NCBI GenBank assembly: GCA_009731375.1
Contig: BJOX01000253.1
Span: 267,037 to 315,041, forward strand
Length of the DNA stretch: 48,005 nt
Reading direction: 5' to 3'
Origin: Paulinella micropora
Lineage: Eukaryota > Cercozoa > Imbricatea > Euglyphida
In this document: piece by piece, positions 1 to 10,353 of the stretch
Layout of the letters: every line of letters starts with the position of its first letter
Position numbering within the stretch: position 1 is the stretch's first letter
Notes under the pieces: generated by a model
What the model saw: only the letters and a program-made list of their open reading frames with translations
Told to the model about the DNA's origin: nothing
The model's database searches: none
Made by a program: the position numbers and the translations under genes

Positions 1-26
1 GGGGGGGGGGGGGGGGGGGGGGGGGG
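1..26. repeat. Poly-G run at window edge
   Basis: The window opens with 26 consecutive G. Similar G or C runs sit beside the gaps at 6415-6424, 36319-36328 and 43223-43269, so this is probably a contig-edge artefact and not a biological tract. Confidence 0.8.
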
Positions 27-871
27 TGTGACTGTGACTAACTAGACTGCACTTTTCGTTGAGTCTAGTTAAAAATTAAGCTGTGGTCGCGCCCTGAGAC
101 ACCAGCCTCGTTATTTTTGTAAGGGGTGGCACCTTTAGCATGTTTCTATAGCTTCTTTTTTGAACGGTCTCGCCACGTGACGCCGCTGGTGCCACCCGCC
201 ACACTCACTTAACGTAGTTTGCAACCCAACTTGAAGCAGGCACTCTGCCAGCACCCCACCGGTACCAGTGCCCCGCCGGCGGCACTGTTCGCTGCCGGAG
301 GCTACCAGTGTGCACGTGCAGTGTGCCAAGACCGGCTGCCAGGGAGTGTTCGAGAAAGCTAATGTTCTAGATGTTCTGTTCTGTCGGGTGCACAATGCGG
401 CCGGACGCGTGGGCGTTAACGTGGATACCGGCGATCAGTCAATTTACTACTTCGTTACGGCCCGGAATTCAGAGAAGGTGGTAAGATTCAACAAGCAGTG
501 GCTCAAGTTATTTGCGGTTTTGTTAGATGTTGCGGCGTTAGTCATTACTATTTCAATTTAATTCACCGTTACTTACTACGGGTAGTTGATTTGTCAATAG
601 GCCGGACAGTCAATAATACCAATGTGAACTGAAAATACGTAAGACCTGTACCTAAGTTAGTCAGTTTGTGACGTGGAAGTCAAAGAGTCAGTTCTTTTAT
701 TATACGACTTATTAAAGTGCGTTTCCATACTGCGTGATAGTCTTGCTAGGTAGCCCGGATAGATCCTGAAAGGGGTCGGTAAAGGTTCCACGATGGGTAG
801 CTTCGCAAAACCCCGTTTATGAGCCTTGGAATTGAGAAACAGTGGGTTTATAGCAAGGGTACATCCCGCAG
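27..871. other. Host-like stretch without a recognisable gene
   Basis: This stretch has moderate GC and no low-complexity sequence. An open frame of about 97 codons (268-561, plus) contains two Cys pairs and a hydrophobic C-terminus, but it has no ATG start and matches no family I know. I see no RNA gene or repeat here. Confidence 0.3.
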
Positions 872-1495
872 TTGGATGGTACCACTCAGAATTATTCCGA
901 CTTCCGTTACAAGCTAGTGAACTGTGCAAAGTGCATCAGTGCCTGGCATGGCGAGTGCATCACGCTGGCATTTGATGACCCAGCAAAAGCAAAGGTTAAA
1001 TATCCTTATGATCCAGCGAAAGCACTGGAGATTGAGGAGAGGGAGTTGCCTGATGAACCAGATTCAGAGGATACCCCTGATAACATTTCTGACGATGAAG
1101 GCAGTGCGTCAGATGCGGGTAGACAGAGACCAAAGACGAAGAAAGATGACGGCAAAACGCCCGCTGAAGACAAATCGAAGGAATGGGCTAAGCTCACTGA
1201 CTAACAAAAGAAACAGTGGAGAGAGAAAAGAGCTAAGAAATTGAAACGTGAGAAACGAAGACAGTCGAAACGAGCACACACACTAAGAGTGAAAGTAGTA
1301 CAGAAAGAGAAAAAGCATTTTGAACGCATGCGAACACTACAACTCATTCTGTCTGTTGCTTTTTCTCACCCTGTTGTCGTTCGATACTTACGTACTAAGA
1401 CAGTCACAGGCCCGATAGAGCTGATAGAGGCAGTAAGTGCCAAGTTCGGTTCAATCTCCGGGGCACTGCGCAAAGTGTTAGACTCTAAAAAGTAG
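872..1495 (+). pseudogene. Unrecognised acidic/basic protein, one in-frame stop
   Basis: One reading frame runs the full length and is interrupted only by a TAA at 1202-1204. The first part has a short Cys/His cluster (CAKC followed by WHGEC, loosely PHD-like). It continues with a strongly acidic stretch (EERELPDEPDSEDTPDN) and, after the stop, a basic Lys/Arg-rich helix. No ATG start is visible, so the 5' end is missing or upstream. It could be an exon of a host gene or an ORF of a transposable element. I do not recognise the family. Confidence 0.3.
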
Positions 1496-1809
1496 AACAA
1501 CAAAAACAAATGCATAACCATTCGATCCTACATGTCTAACAGAACTATCAAGCAGTATATAAGCAGAGCGATCTTCACGTGTTTACTACCAGATTTTTCT
1601 TCGCTTTTTTGTTTCGCACAATCCTATTGCGATCTGGGAGCAATTTGCGTGACTGACCGAGGTGGTGGTGGATAAATCATCCCACGTCAAGATACCAGTG
1701 TATGCATCATTTCTTCGCACCTAGACAGAGAGTCTCGTTTACACTAATTGCTTAGCCCTTTCCAACCCCCTCCCATTTCTCCTCCTCCTCCTCCTCTTCC
1801 TCCTCCTCG

Positions 1810-1872
<63 letters not shown>

Positions 1873-2205
1873 ACCTCCCCCTCCCTCCCCCCCTCTCCCT
1901 CTCTCTCTCTAACACATTGTGCGTTCGTGCAAACGTACCAACACAGCCCCAACTTGTTGAGTGGTTCCGCTCAAGACTCTTCGAGCAGTGGCTACAACTT
2001 TTGCACCTTCCACCTCGTGCACCACGTGCGAGACCAGACTTGTGTCCAGAAACACCAAGTCCAGGGCATCGGGGCTAGCTGGATTCGCAACGGAGGACGC
2101 GACTATGGAAAGAACGTTGTCGTGCTCTTGCGGCAGCAGAACCACCTCGGTTGAATAGCCTGGGCAACCTACCATGTTGGATGAAATGAGTGAGCAACGC
2201 CTAAC
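1496..2205. other. Non-coding stretch with CT-rich microsatellite
   Basis: There is no supportable gene. A CTC/CT/CTAT low-complexity tract fills about 1780-1912. On the minus strand 1909-2175 is open for 88 codons, but it has no recognisable motif and is not called. Confidence 0.5.
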
Positions 2206-3140
<935 letters not shown>

Positions 3141-3165
3141 AAAAATAAACCCCATGAACATCTAA

Positions 3166-4389
3166 ATGAGCACCCAAAATAAACCCCCAGAACATCTCAC
3201 CCACCCTAACCTCCTCCCACAATCCTTCAAACCATACCTATCTCTCACTTCCAAAAATCACACAAATAAAACATATAATAAGAACATAAAAAACAACAGC
3301 AACAACAATAATAATAATAACAATAACAATAAAAACAACAACACACACAACAATACAATCACAATATACCACACCAACATCCACTCCCTCAAATCACACC
3401 ATCAAGACCTAAACACACACCTACAACTCCTACCCTTCCAACCAGACATCATCATACTCACAGATAACTACATAACCCAACCAACCAGTAACAACGCATT
3501 TCCTATCCCTACATACACAGCTAAACATCACATCGACATCTCAATATACTATAAAAGCAACATGCACATTACAATAGTCGATAAACAAACCATATCGGAC
3601 TCATGCAAAACTCCACTAACACTCAGAATATATAATAATAAACTTAAAAACAAACCAATACACACAATAATAGGTATGTATAGACGCCCACTCATAGAAA
3701 AACAATTCATGCATGCATTACAAAATAACATAAACAGCATACTACACAAAACGCCAACAAGCACAATAACACTAGTAGGTGACATGAACTACAACCTACT
3801 CGACAACATACATAAACCACACACAGACTTTCAAAACCTAACGGTACACAACAACCTCTACACAACAATAACAAAAGCAACAAGACACATGGTCCATACA
3901 ACATCCCATACAATCATAGACATGATAATCACCAACATCAATGCCAACATAGAATCAAAGATCATAAGCCCATGCATATCAGACCACCACCCCATATACG
4001 CAATAATACACACCCGCACAAAAAAACCAGACACAGACAACAAACCCAAACTCACCAAAAACATATACGACAAAAACAAAGACACAATCCTAGCAAACCT
4101 CAAAACACAGTTAGAATACATCACACAGGACTACACAGAAAGCAGCGACACAAACCAAAAGTTTAGAGACATACAAACAACAATAACAAAAGTCATAGAA
4201 CACTTCGAACGAAAACCCAAGCAATGCAATAGAAGAAAAAGCTGCAGCCCCATAATAAAGAGGCGAATAAGAAAAAAGCACCTACTATATAAAAAATGGA
4301 GAGATAACCCGACAACAGAAAACAAACATGCATACAGGACACAGAGGTACAAAGTCGACAAAATAATACACAAAGAAAAGACGAAATAA
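3166..4389 (+). CDS. LINE endonuclease (EEP superfamily) ORF
   Basis: A 407-codon frame starts at ATG and stops at TAA. The first 60 residues are Asn-rich low complexity. The exonuclease-endonuclease-phosphatase fold follows, visible as YHTNIHSLKSHH near residue 70, the GDMNYNLLD metal-binding motif near residue 205, and the terminal SDHHPI motif near residue 270. In LINEs this domain nicks the target DNA to prime reverse transcription. The remaining 110 residues are a Lys/Arg-rich linker towards the RT. The stop at 4387-4389 separates it from the RT, although in an intact LINE endonuclease and RT share one ORF. This supports decay. Confidence 0.75.
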   Translation: MSTQNKPPEHLTHPNLLPQSFKPYLSLTSKNHTNKTYNKNIKNNSNNNNNNNNNNKNNNTHNNTITIYHTNIHSLKSHHQDLNTHLQLLPFQPDIIILTDNYITQPTSNNAFPIPTYTAKHHIDISIYYKSNMHITIVDKQTISDSCKTPLTLRIYNNKLKNKPIHTIIGMYRRPLIEKQFMHALQNNINSILHKTPTSTITLVGDMNYNLLDNIHKPHTDFQNLTVHNNLYTTITKATRHMVHTTSHTIIDMIITNINANIESKIISPCISDHHPIYAIIHTRTKKPDTDNKPKLTKNIYDKNKDTILANLKTQLEYITQDYTESSDTNQKFRDIQTTITKVIEHFERKPKQCNRRKSCSPIIKRRIRKKHLLYKKWRDNPTTENKHAYRTQRYKVDKIIHKEKTK

Positions 4390-6201
4390 TGAAGACGCTG
4401 GAAGAAAAAAAAAACAACCCAAAAAAACAACACAGAAAACTCAGAGAGTTAGTACCTAACAACAAAGCACCAAGAGCGTCACCAACCACGATACAGTACA
4501 GCAACAAAACATACACAGACCCCATAGAAATAGCAAACGCACTCAACGATCACTACATAACAAGAGGAAAAAAAACAAGCAACAGCATACCAACAACCGA
4601 ACACAAACAACAACAAGAAGAGAGAGCGGAAGAAAGCAAACAAAACACATCCAAGCTTCAAACTACATAACACAACAAAGACGTTGTAAACAAAACACTT
4701 GAAAATATAAACAGAGATAAAGCAGAGGACATATACAAAATAAAACCAACACTTATAGAGACATGCACGCCTTCCTCACACCTATACTTATCAACCTCTT
4801 CAACAAAGCCATAAATGAAAATAAATACCCAGACGCACTCAAAACAACAAAAGTATAAGAATTATACAAAGCTAGCGACACAAGCATGCCAGCCAACTAC
4901 AGACCGATATCATTACCCATAATAGCTAAAGTATTTGACACAATAATAAATAAACAAATAGTGGACCACCTAACAAAACACAACATAATATCACATACAC
5001 AATACGCATTCCGACCTAACTCAAGCACAACCATGACAGTCCAAACCATAATAAACCAAATACAAAAACATAAAGAGAAAGAAGAGCTATAACTAGCTCT
5101 TTATGTAGACCTCGAAAGCATACGACACAGTAGAACATTCAAAGTTACTCGACAAACTTCGACGAAATTTTAATGTCAACGAAGGCACAGTGTTCTTTGC
5201 GTCTTACTTCTCAAATCGCACCCAATAAGTCCACACACAATATGCCAAGTCCCACAAACGCACCATCACACATGGCATCACACAAGGCAGCACATTATCC
5301 ACCACCTTCTTCCTACTCTATATTAACGACATAATCAATATTATACAACAAGGAACAGTATATACATATGCAGACGACACAACACTTATAATAACAGCCA
5401 AAACTCCTACAGACTTACAACAAAAAACACAAACAGAAATAACTAAGCTAATAAACTACTTCCATTCTAATAACCTAGTACCCAACCCAACAAAAACAAC
5501 ATACACAATTTTCCATAAAACAAAACAAAATATCACAATAACAATAAACAACCACACCCTCGAGCAATGCCAACACGCAAAACTCCTGGACATAACACTA
5601 CAACATAACCTTAAATATGACCAACACATCAACAACATAATCCGTAAACTCCAACCCACAATCAACTCATTGTTATATGCTAAAAAATATTTAAACACCA
5701 AAATAATGAAACAACTATATTACACACACATACATCCACACATCATACAAAACATCTCCATCTGGGGGACGCATGACAACAAAAAGAAATATATACAACC
5801 ACTCATAAAAAATACACAAAAAAATAATCAGAATAATTGCAAAAACACACTACCGCGCACATACCAAACCAATCCTAAATCAACTCAAACTGCTCGACAT
5901 CACCCACCTATATACCCTCCGTGTATGCATAGAAAATCACCCATTCATTTACCTCAAAAAACACCTCAACAGATCACTCCACAATAACACCTTTACACCA
6001 ATCAATACCATACATCCATACAAAATCCGATACTCAACAAAAGGCAGCCTCTTTGTTAACCACAAAGACCTATATCTCACCAAGATCTTTGCAGATCAAT
6101 GGATTGTTTCAATCCCAAAACATATAACAGATGAAACAAAAATAAAGCCATTCAAAAAAGCACTAATGGCATATATACTAAAATATCAACAAACATCATA
6201 A
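4389..6201 (+). pseudogene. LINE reverse transcriptase, frameshifted
   Basis: Reverse-transcriptase segments occur in order in different plus-strand frames. A linker is followed by the fingers motif NYRPISLP (about 4895) and AFRPNSST (about 5005). A degraded first-aspartate region lies near 5105, the GITQGSTLS box near 5273, and FFLLYINDI with the catalytic YADDT near 5310-5380. Thumb-like sequence continues from about 5650 to the final stop near 6201. At least four frame changes or stops separate these pieces. The product would have copied the element's RNA at the target site and cannot be made from this copy. Confidence 0.75.
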
Positions 6202-6236
6202 TATATATAACATATGCACACGCACGAAAAAGAAAG

Positions 6237-6240
<4 letters not shown>

Positions 6241-6290
<50 letters not shown>
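6241..6290. repeat. (GA)n microsatellite
   Basis: About 48 bp of GA dinucleotide follows the LINE 3' end. Confidence 0.95.
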
Positions 6291-6291
<1 letters not shown>

Positions 6292-6381
6292 GGAACACCA
6301 GGCTTGCTCCTTTGTCTACTACCTGAAGGAGAACTCTCCGAATCAATCGACGTATATGGTCAACCACGCCCACTCCCAACT

Positions 6382-6443
6382 CCCCCCCCCCCCCCCCCCC
6401 CCCTCCCTCCCTTTNNNNNNNNNNGGGGGGGGGGGGGGGGGGG
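6382..6443. other. Poly-C / 10-N gap / poly-G junction
   Basis: A C run (from 6382) and CCCT repeats lead into ten N (6415-6424), followed directly by 19 G. A C run facing a G run across a gap is typical of a scaffold join or failed homopolymer, so contiguity here is not proven. Confidence 0.85.
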
Positions 6444-6719
6444 CGCACATAAACGACTACACCTTTACAATAACAACGTTATATACATAACATAACATAA
6501 TAATATTAATATCACCGCACAATATATCTAAACAAAAATATTAATTTTAATAACTGTAATAATATTAATACTGAGCCGCTGAATACTAATTTAATGTCTT
6601 CCTTAATACGCTCAACTGAATAACTAGGTTTCCACCTTAAATAAAGGTACAACTTACTAGCTATACTTTTCACGTGGACATTCCCAGAGTCCAATTGTAA
6701 AATTGTTCTCTCAATAAAA
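6444..6719. other. AT-rich stretch, no gene seen
   Basis: This is AT-rich sequence with short stops in all frames. No RNA gene, repeat unit or domain is recognisable. Confidence 0.5.
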
Positions 6720-7008
<289 letters not shown>

Positions 7009-7017
7009 AGAGAGAGA

Positions 7018-7524
7018 TCAAGAGGATTTTGCGGCAAGTTGTGTCACTTGCAGTACTACTTGCAAAGTTGCAGACTTAAGTACCTTCAGTGTCCAGAAAA
7101 GTGGAGAGATACAGTCCAAAAGTAGTGCTCCAGTCCTGCGCACTTGAATCTTATTCAATACCAACTTTGAGCACGACGGAAGTGCTATCACATTCTTCCA
7201 GCTCTGGGATCTCAGCAGCCAACGAGAGAACCAGTGCCAACCAAAAATACACGGTCTTTTGTACCATTTTGCGATGTGGCAAACACCCAAACGAAACCTT
7301 TTGACGACCTCCTTCAACTACAAAACCTTCCACGAGGCTTGCAAGCGTGTAAAAAATTCAAACTTCATCTTTTTGTAAAATTTGACCGTATTTTGCGGCG
7401 CATTGTACATTTGCTGGTGCAAGTTGCGCGAATTTTCCAAAAGTGGACCCTGACCAAATGATTACTCATGACAGCCTGTACATCACAAATCATTTTTCAA
7501 CATTTTCCCTGATGAAGAGAGGGG
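7018..7524. other. Left flank of element 1, no recognised gene
   Basis: This is unique, moderate-GC sequence. Open frames of 60-100 codons exist on both strands (for example 7018-7317 minus and 7234-7461 plus), but none has a domain I can name. It does not resemble the right flank of element 1, so it gives no evidence of an interrupted host gene. The last part (7500-7506, ACATTTT) is the inverted complement of 7545-7551 just inside the element. Confidence 0.4.
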
Positions 7525-7900
7525 ATCCTCAAAAACCCCTTCCTAAAATGTATCGTCCTTCCTATTAATTTGCTGTAAAATCAATACAAAACATCAAAAT
7601 CAATAAATTTCACTACTATAGGTATTACTATAGCACACTTATCTAAATATATATTATTTGTTTCTGTTTATTTCATAAACATCAACAAACTTATTCATTT
7701 CGTATATTATTGTTTTCTGACTTCGTCATCAAAGAACTTTTTCATAAAAGTTATCCAAAACTGCGAAAACACAAAACATTTCTACGTTTTCGCATCCTCT
7801 CAGAAAAAAAACTGCATGATAACATTGTGAGCAGATCGTCACAATGTCGCGGTGCCACTTGTGTGTGCGTGCCCTCATTTAGCAGCCTATAGTGCCACCA
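7525..7900 (+). repeat. Left terminal inverted repeat of element 1
   Basis: The repeat starts ATCCTCAAAAACCCC and matches the reverse complement of 28069-28365. Similarity covers about 7525-7800 with scattered substitutions and small indels. It resumes at the inner boundary CTATAGTGCCACCA (7887-7900 against 28069-28082). The left copy carries about 80 extra bases (around 7805-7886) that the right copy lacks, including a hairpin. The 16-mer TCTGACTTCGTCATCA is at 7716-7731. Confidence 0.9.
7822..7847. repeat. 9-bp hairpin inside left TIR
   Basis: ACATTGTGA (7822-7830) and TCACAATGT (7839-7847) form a perfect stem with an 8-nt loop. It lies in the part of the left TIR missing from the right TIR. 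Confidence 0.7.
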
Positions 7901-8065
7901 CTTGCAAATTCAGAAAGATGTTGACGCGACCATGTGTCGCTCAAAGGTCCATTATTACTTTTGCCTTTCGCTCTCTCTTACTAGTTCTGATATTCTCTGA
8001 TTCTATTTCCATCGTTAGCACTTCTTTTGTCTTTTTCTCTTTAATAACTTCTTTAGTTTGCTTCT

Positions 8066-8859
8066 TCATGACGTCATATCTTTTTCTTCATCAATTAGTT
8101 TAATAAAATCATTTTTTAATAAATCTCTTGAACTTACTAACTCATAATTATTCAATATTAACTTGAATCCTGACCGACCCTTGACTTTATAAATAATTTT
8201 ACTGAAAGTTTTACCACCTTTCGCAAACATCAGTTTTTTATTTTCTTTTCTTACACTATCTCCAACATTGAATTCATCTATTAAATTATCCCTAGTTATA
8301 ACTTGTTTATTTTTGTCTCTCCCGAAAAATACATATACTGGTTGAGCATGAATTCCTGTATGCATCGACTAAATCCTAAATATAACTAAACCAATCAAAA
8401 TTACGATTGGTTTCAAATAAAAAGTCAAGCAATCTTCTAATACTTCGTATTACTCTATCAACAACCGCAAGTGTTCTATGGTCGCCGACTTCAACAACAT
8501 CATGTTTAATTCTATTTTCAATAAAATATTCTTGTGTCGCTCCTTTATATTCTCCCCCGCTGTCGGTAGTAATTGATTGTGGCTTATATTTGATTGATTT
8601 TAAAGCATGATAAACTTCTTTCGCTGTTTTATTTTTTTAATGGAATGATTATTAAATATCGGCTATGACAATCTACCTAACAAAGCATCCAAGCATAGAT
8701 CTTATTTCCTTTCTTATCTTTTATCTTACTCATATCCTGTAAGTCTAAGAAAACTTGGTCCAGTGGTTTATCAACCCATATTGTATTCTATATTTTCGGA
8801 TTTTTCTTTTGGTAATGAATTTCTAATGATTGTCTTTCTCTCAATTTGTGCTCTTCATT
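8066..8859 (-). pseudogene. Retroviral-type (rve/DDE) integrase of Polinton kind, frameshifted
   Basis: Read right to left, the catalytic core begins with FLDLQDMSK (first Asp, about 8745) and a VDCHSRY strand. A frame change near 8640 is followed by TTDSGGEYKG (second Asp, about 8565) and VVDRVIRSIRR (about 8475), where the third acidic residue is expected. After another break the C-terminal domain (8066-8365) contains VGDSVRKENKK and an SH3/chromo-like segment. It would join the linear genome to host DNA. There is an in-frame stop after YAWMLC and at least two frameshifts. The usual N-terminal zinc domain is not seen. Its place next to the left TIR is typical for Polintons. Confidence 0.8.
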
Positions 8860-8878
8860 TTAGTCCATATTGAAATAT

Positions 8879-9512
8879 TTAATAACAGAAAACATTTATT
8901 CTAATTAAAGAATTTATATGTTTCATTGATTGTAAATGTCTGACTTTGTTTCTTAAAGAATGAGTTATACCACATGCACATTTATTGTTTCTTTTCTTTC
9001 TTATTTGTCTTTTCAGATTGATTATAAGCATTAACAGATATGTTTGACTTCTTACCTCTCACTTTCTTCTGTTTTGGTTCTTCTTCCTCACTACTTTCGC
9101 TTTCACTTTCTTCACTCTCTTCAGGCCCAGGGAGCGATCGTGATCGCACGCCCGTTTCGGGCTTTTCTGGTTTCTACTCTTCTTCTTTTCTCTCTTAGTT
9201 TCTGCTTTTGCTCTTTTGATTTTCATTTTAGCTATCCTTTCTGCTATCAGGTCAGTGAAATCAACCTCATCTTCACTCTCACTCTGCTCAGGTGTGTCAT
9301 CTTGGTCCTTTTCATTAATGATATCTGATGCTAAATTCTTATTTTCTATCTCTGCTATTTTTCGTTCCATATCTTTGTCTTCGCTTTTAATCGCGTTTCT
9401 GTATTGTTCCAAAACATTTTTGCGTGTTCCATTTTTCTCTGCTTAGCCTTCTCTTTAATTCCATCAACTGCTTTTCCCCAATTTTGTCTGCTTGCTTCGG
9501 GAGACTGCATTT
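8879..9512 (-). pseudogene. Charged protein with C-terminal CxCG...H...H zinc finger, frameshifted
   Basis: The start is the ATG at 9512 (MQSPEASRQNWGKAV). A Lys-rich helix follows, then after a frame change near 9400 an acidic segment (DDTPEQSESEDEVDF), then a long Lys/Arg stretch. In a third frame the C-terminus holds CACGITHSLRNKVRH plus a further His. This is a CxCG/H/H finger of the sort common in large and mid-size eukaryotic DNA virus proteins. It stops at 8879-8881. The final part sits just upstream of the integrase. A DNA-binding role is inferred from charge and finger only. Confidence 0.5.
9134..9162. repeat. Two adjacent GC-rich hairpins
   Basis: GCGATC/GATCGC (9134-9139, 9142-9147) and GCCCG/CGGGC (9150-9154, 9158-9162) are perfect short stems 2 bp apart. 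They form a GC-rich island in an otherwise AT-rich viral gene. Confidence 0.6.
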
Positions 9513-9606
9513 TATACTAGTATTTTTTAAATAAATAAATAAATAACTAATTAATAATAAATTAATTCCATATAAGGATAAAGATAAAAATATACATAAA
9601 GCGACA

Positions 9607-10313
9607 ATGCCAGACTACAAGCAAAGAAAGATTTTATTCGTTAAGGTCCCACCAGACAGACCAGATTTACATTGGCTCTACAACAGAACCATTACATAAA
9701 AGGTTATATAAACATAGAACTGATTTTAAAAATCAAACACAGTTAACATCAACAGAAATCATAAAGTATCTAGACCATTATGTTGAATTGATTGAAGAAT
9801 TTCCATGCAACAATATGAACTAAGAAAAAGAGAAGATGAAATAATCAGACAAACAGAAAATTGTGTTAATTAATGAATTTCCCTGCAACAATGTATATGA
9901 ACTAAGAAAAAGAGAAGATGAAATAATCAGACAAACAGAAAATTATGTTAATTAATACGTAGCAGGAAGAACGACGGAAGAATGTTATCAAGAAAATAAG
10001 CAATACATATTACAAAGAAATAAACAATATAGCGAACAAAATAAAGAAACTATAACACAAAAAAGAAAGAATGGTATGGACAGAATAAAGAATATGTAGC
10101 ACAGAGAGGAAAAGAATACAGAGAACTAAATAAAAACAAAATAGCACAAAGACAAAAATGTTGAGAAAAATAAAGATAGAATAAAGCAGTATAAAAAAAT
10201 TATTATGATATTAATAGAGAAAAAATAATTCAGTATAAAAAAATAATAAACGAACGATAAAATTGAATGAATATAAAAGCTATTCAATTGGTTTAGCAAC
10301 ATTCGGATTTTAA
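9607..10313 (+). pseudogene. GIY-YIG homing endonuclease remnant (copy 1)
   Basis: It starts MPDYKQ like the copies at 18915 and 47993. The GIY-YIG core is unrecognisable after the first codons because of several frameshifts. The E-F-P-C segment and the AGRTTEE motif that follow the catalytic domain in the sister copies are visible near 9890 and 9960. Lys/Tyr/Asn-rich repeats come next. The C-terminus SIGLATFGF ends at 10313 and resembles the PIGLAIFG end of the copy at 47332-47993. An 80-bp stretch is duplicated in tandem (about 9793-9869 and 9871-9955). The gene is non-functional as it stands. Confidence 0.65.
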
Positions 10314-10345
10314 ATGTTATTTGATATTATTTATTTTTTTTGCTT

Positions 10346-10353
10346 AATATACA
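10346..10353 (+). promoter_or_regulatory. AATATACA octamer abutting ATG
   Basis: The octamer lies directly against the ATG at 10354 of the fibre gene. The same arrangement is at 19600-19607, and with AATATAAA at 16864-16871 and 45832-45839. A promoter or start-site element of leaderless mRNAs is inferred. Confidence 0.45.

Larger units (their letters stand above)
3166..6201 (+). mobile_element. Decayed non-LTR retrotransposon (LINE, jockey/CR1-like)
   Basis: A plus-strand element of about 3 kb encodes an apurinic-like endonuclease followed by a reverse transcriptase. The order and the YADD-type catalytic box are those of jockey/CR1-group LINEs. The RT part is split over several frames with stops, so the copy is dead or the sequence is erroneous. 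The coding strand is very rich in A and C and almost free of G. The GATA/GA array abuts the 5' end and a GA microsatellite follows the 3' end at about 6241. No poly-A tail or target-site duplication was identified. Confidence 0.8.

Noticed and set aside
135-561. Overlapping plus and minus frames near the window start
   Set aside because: No ATG start on the plus strand, no recognised domain on either strand, and typical of chance frames in GC-richer sequence.
7018-7333. Minus-strand frames beside the left TIR as a host exon or retroelement pol
   Set aside because: No domain is recognisable, and no continuity with the gag-like gene on the other side of element 1.
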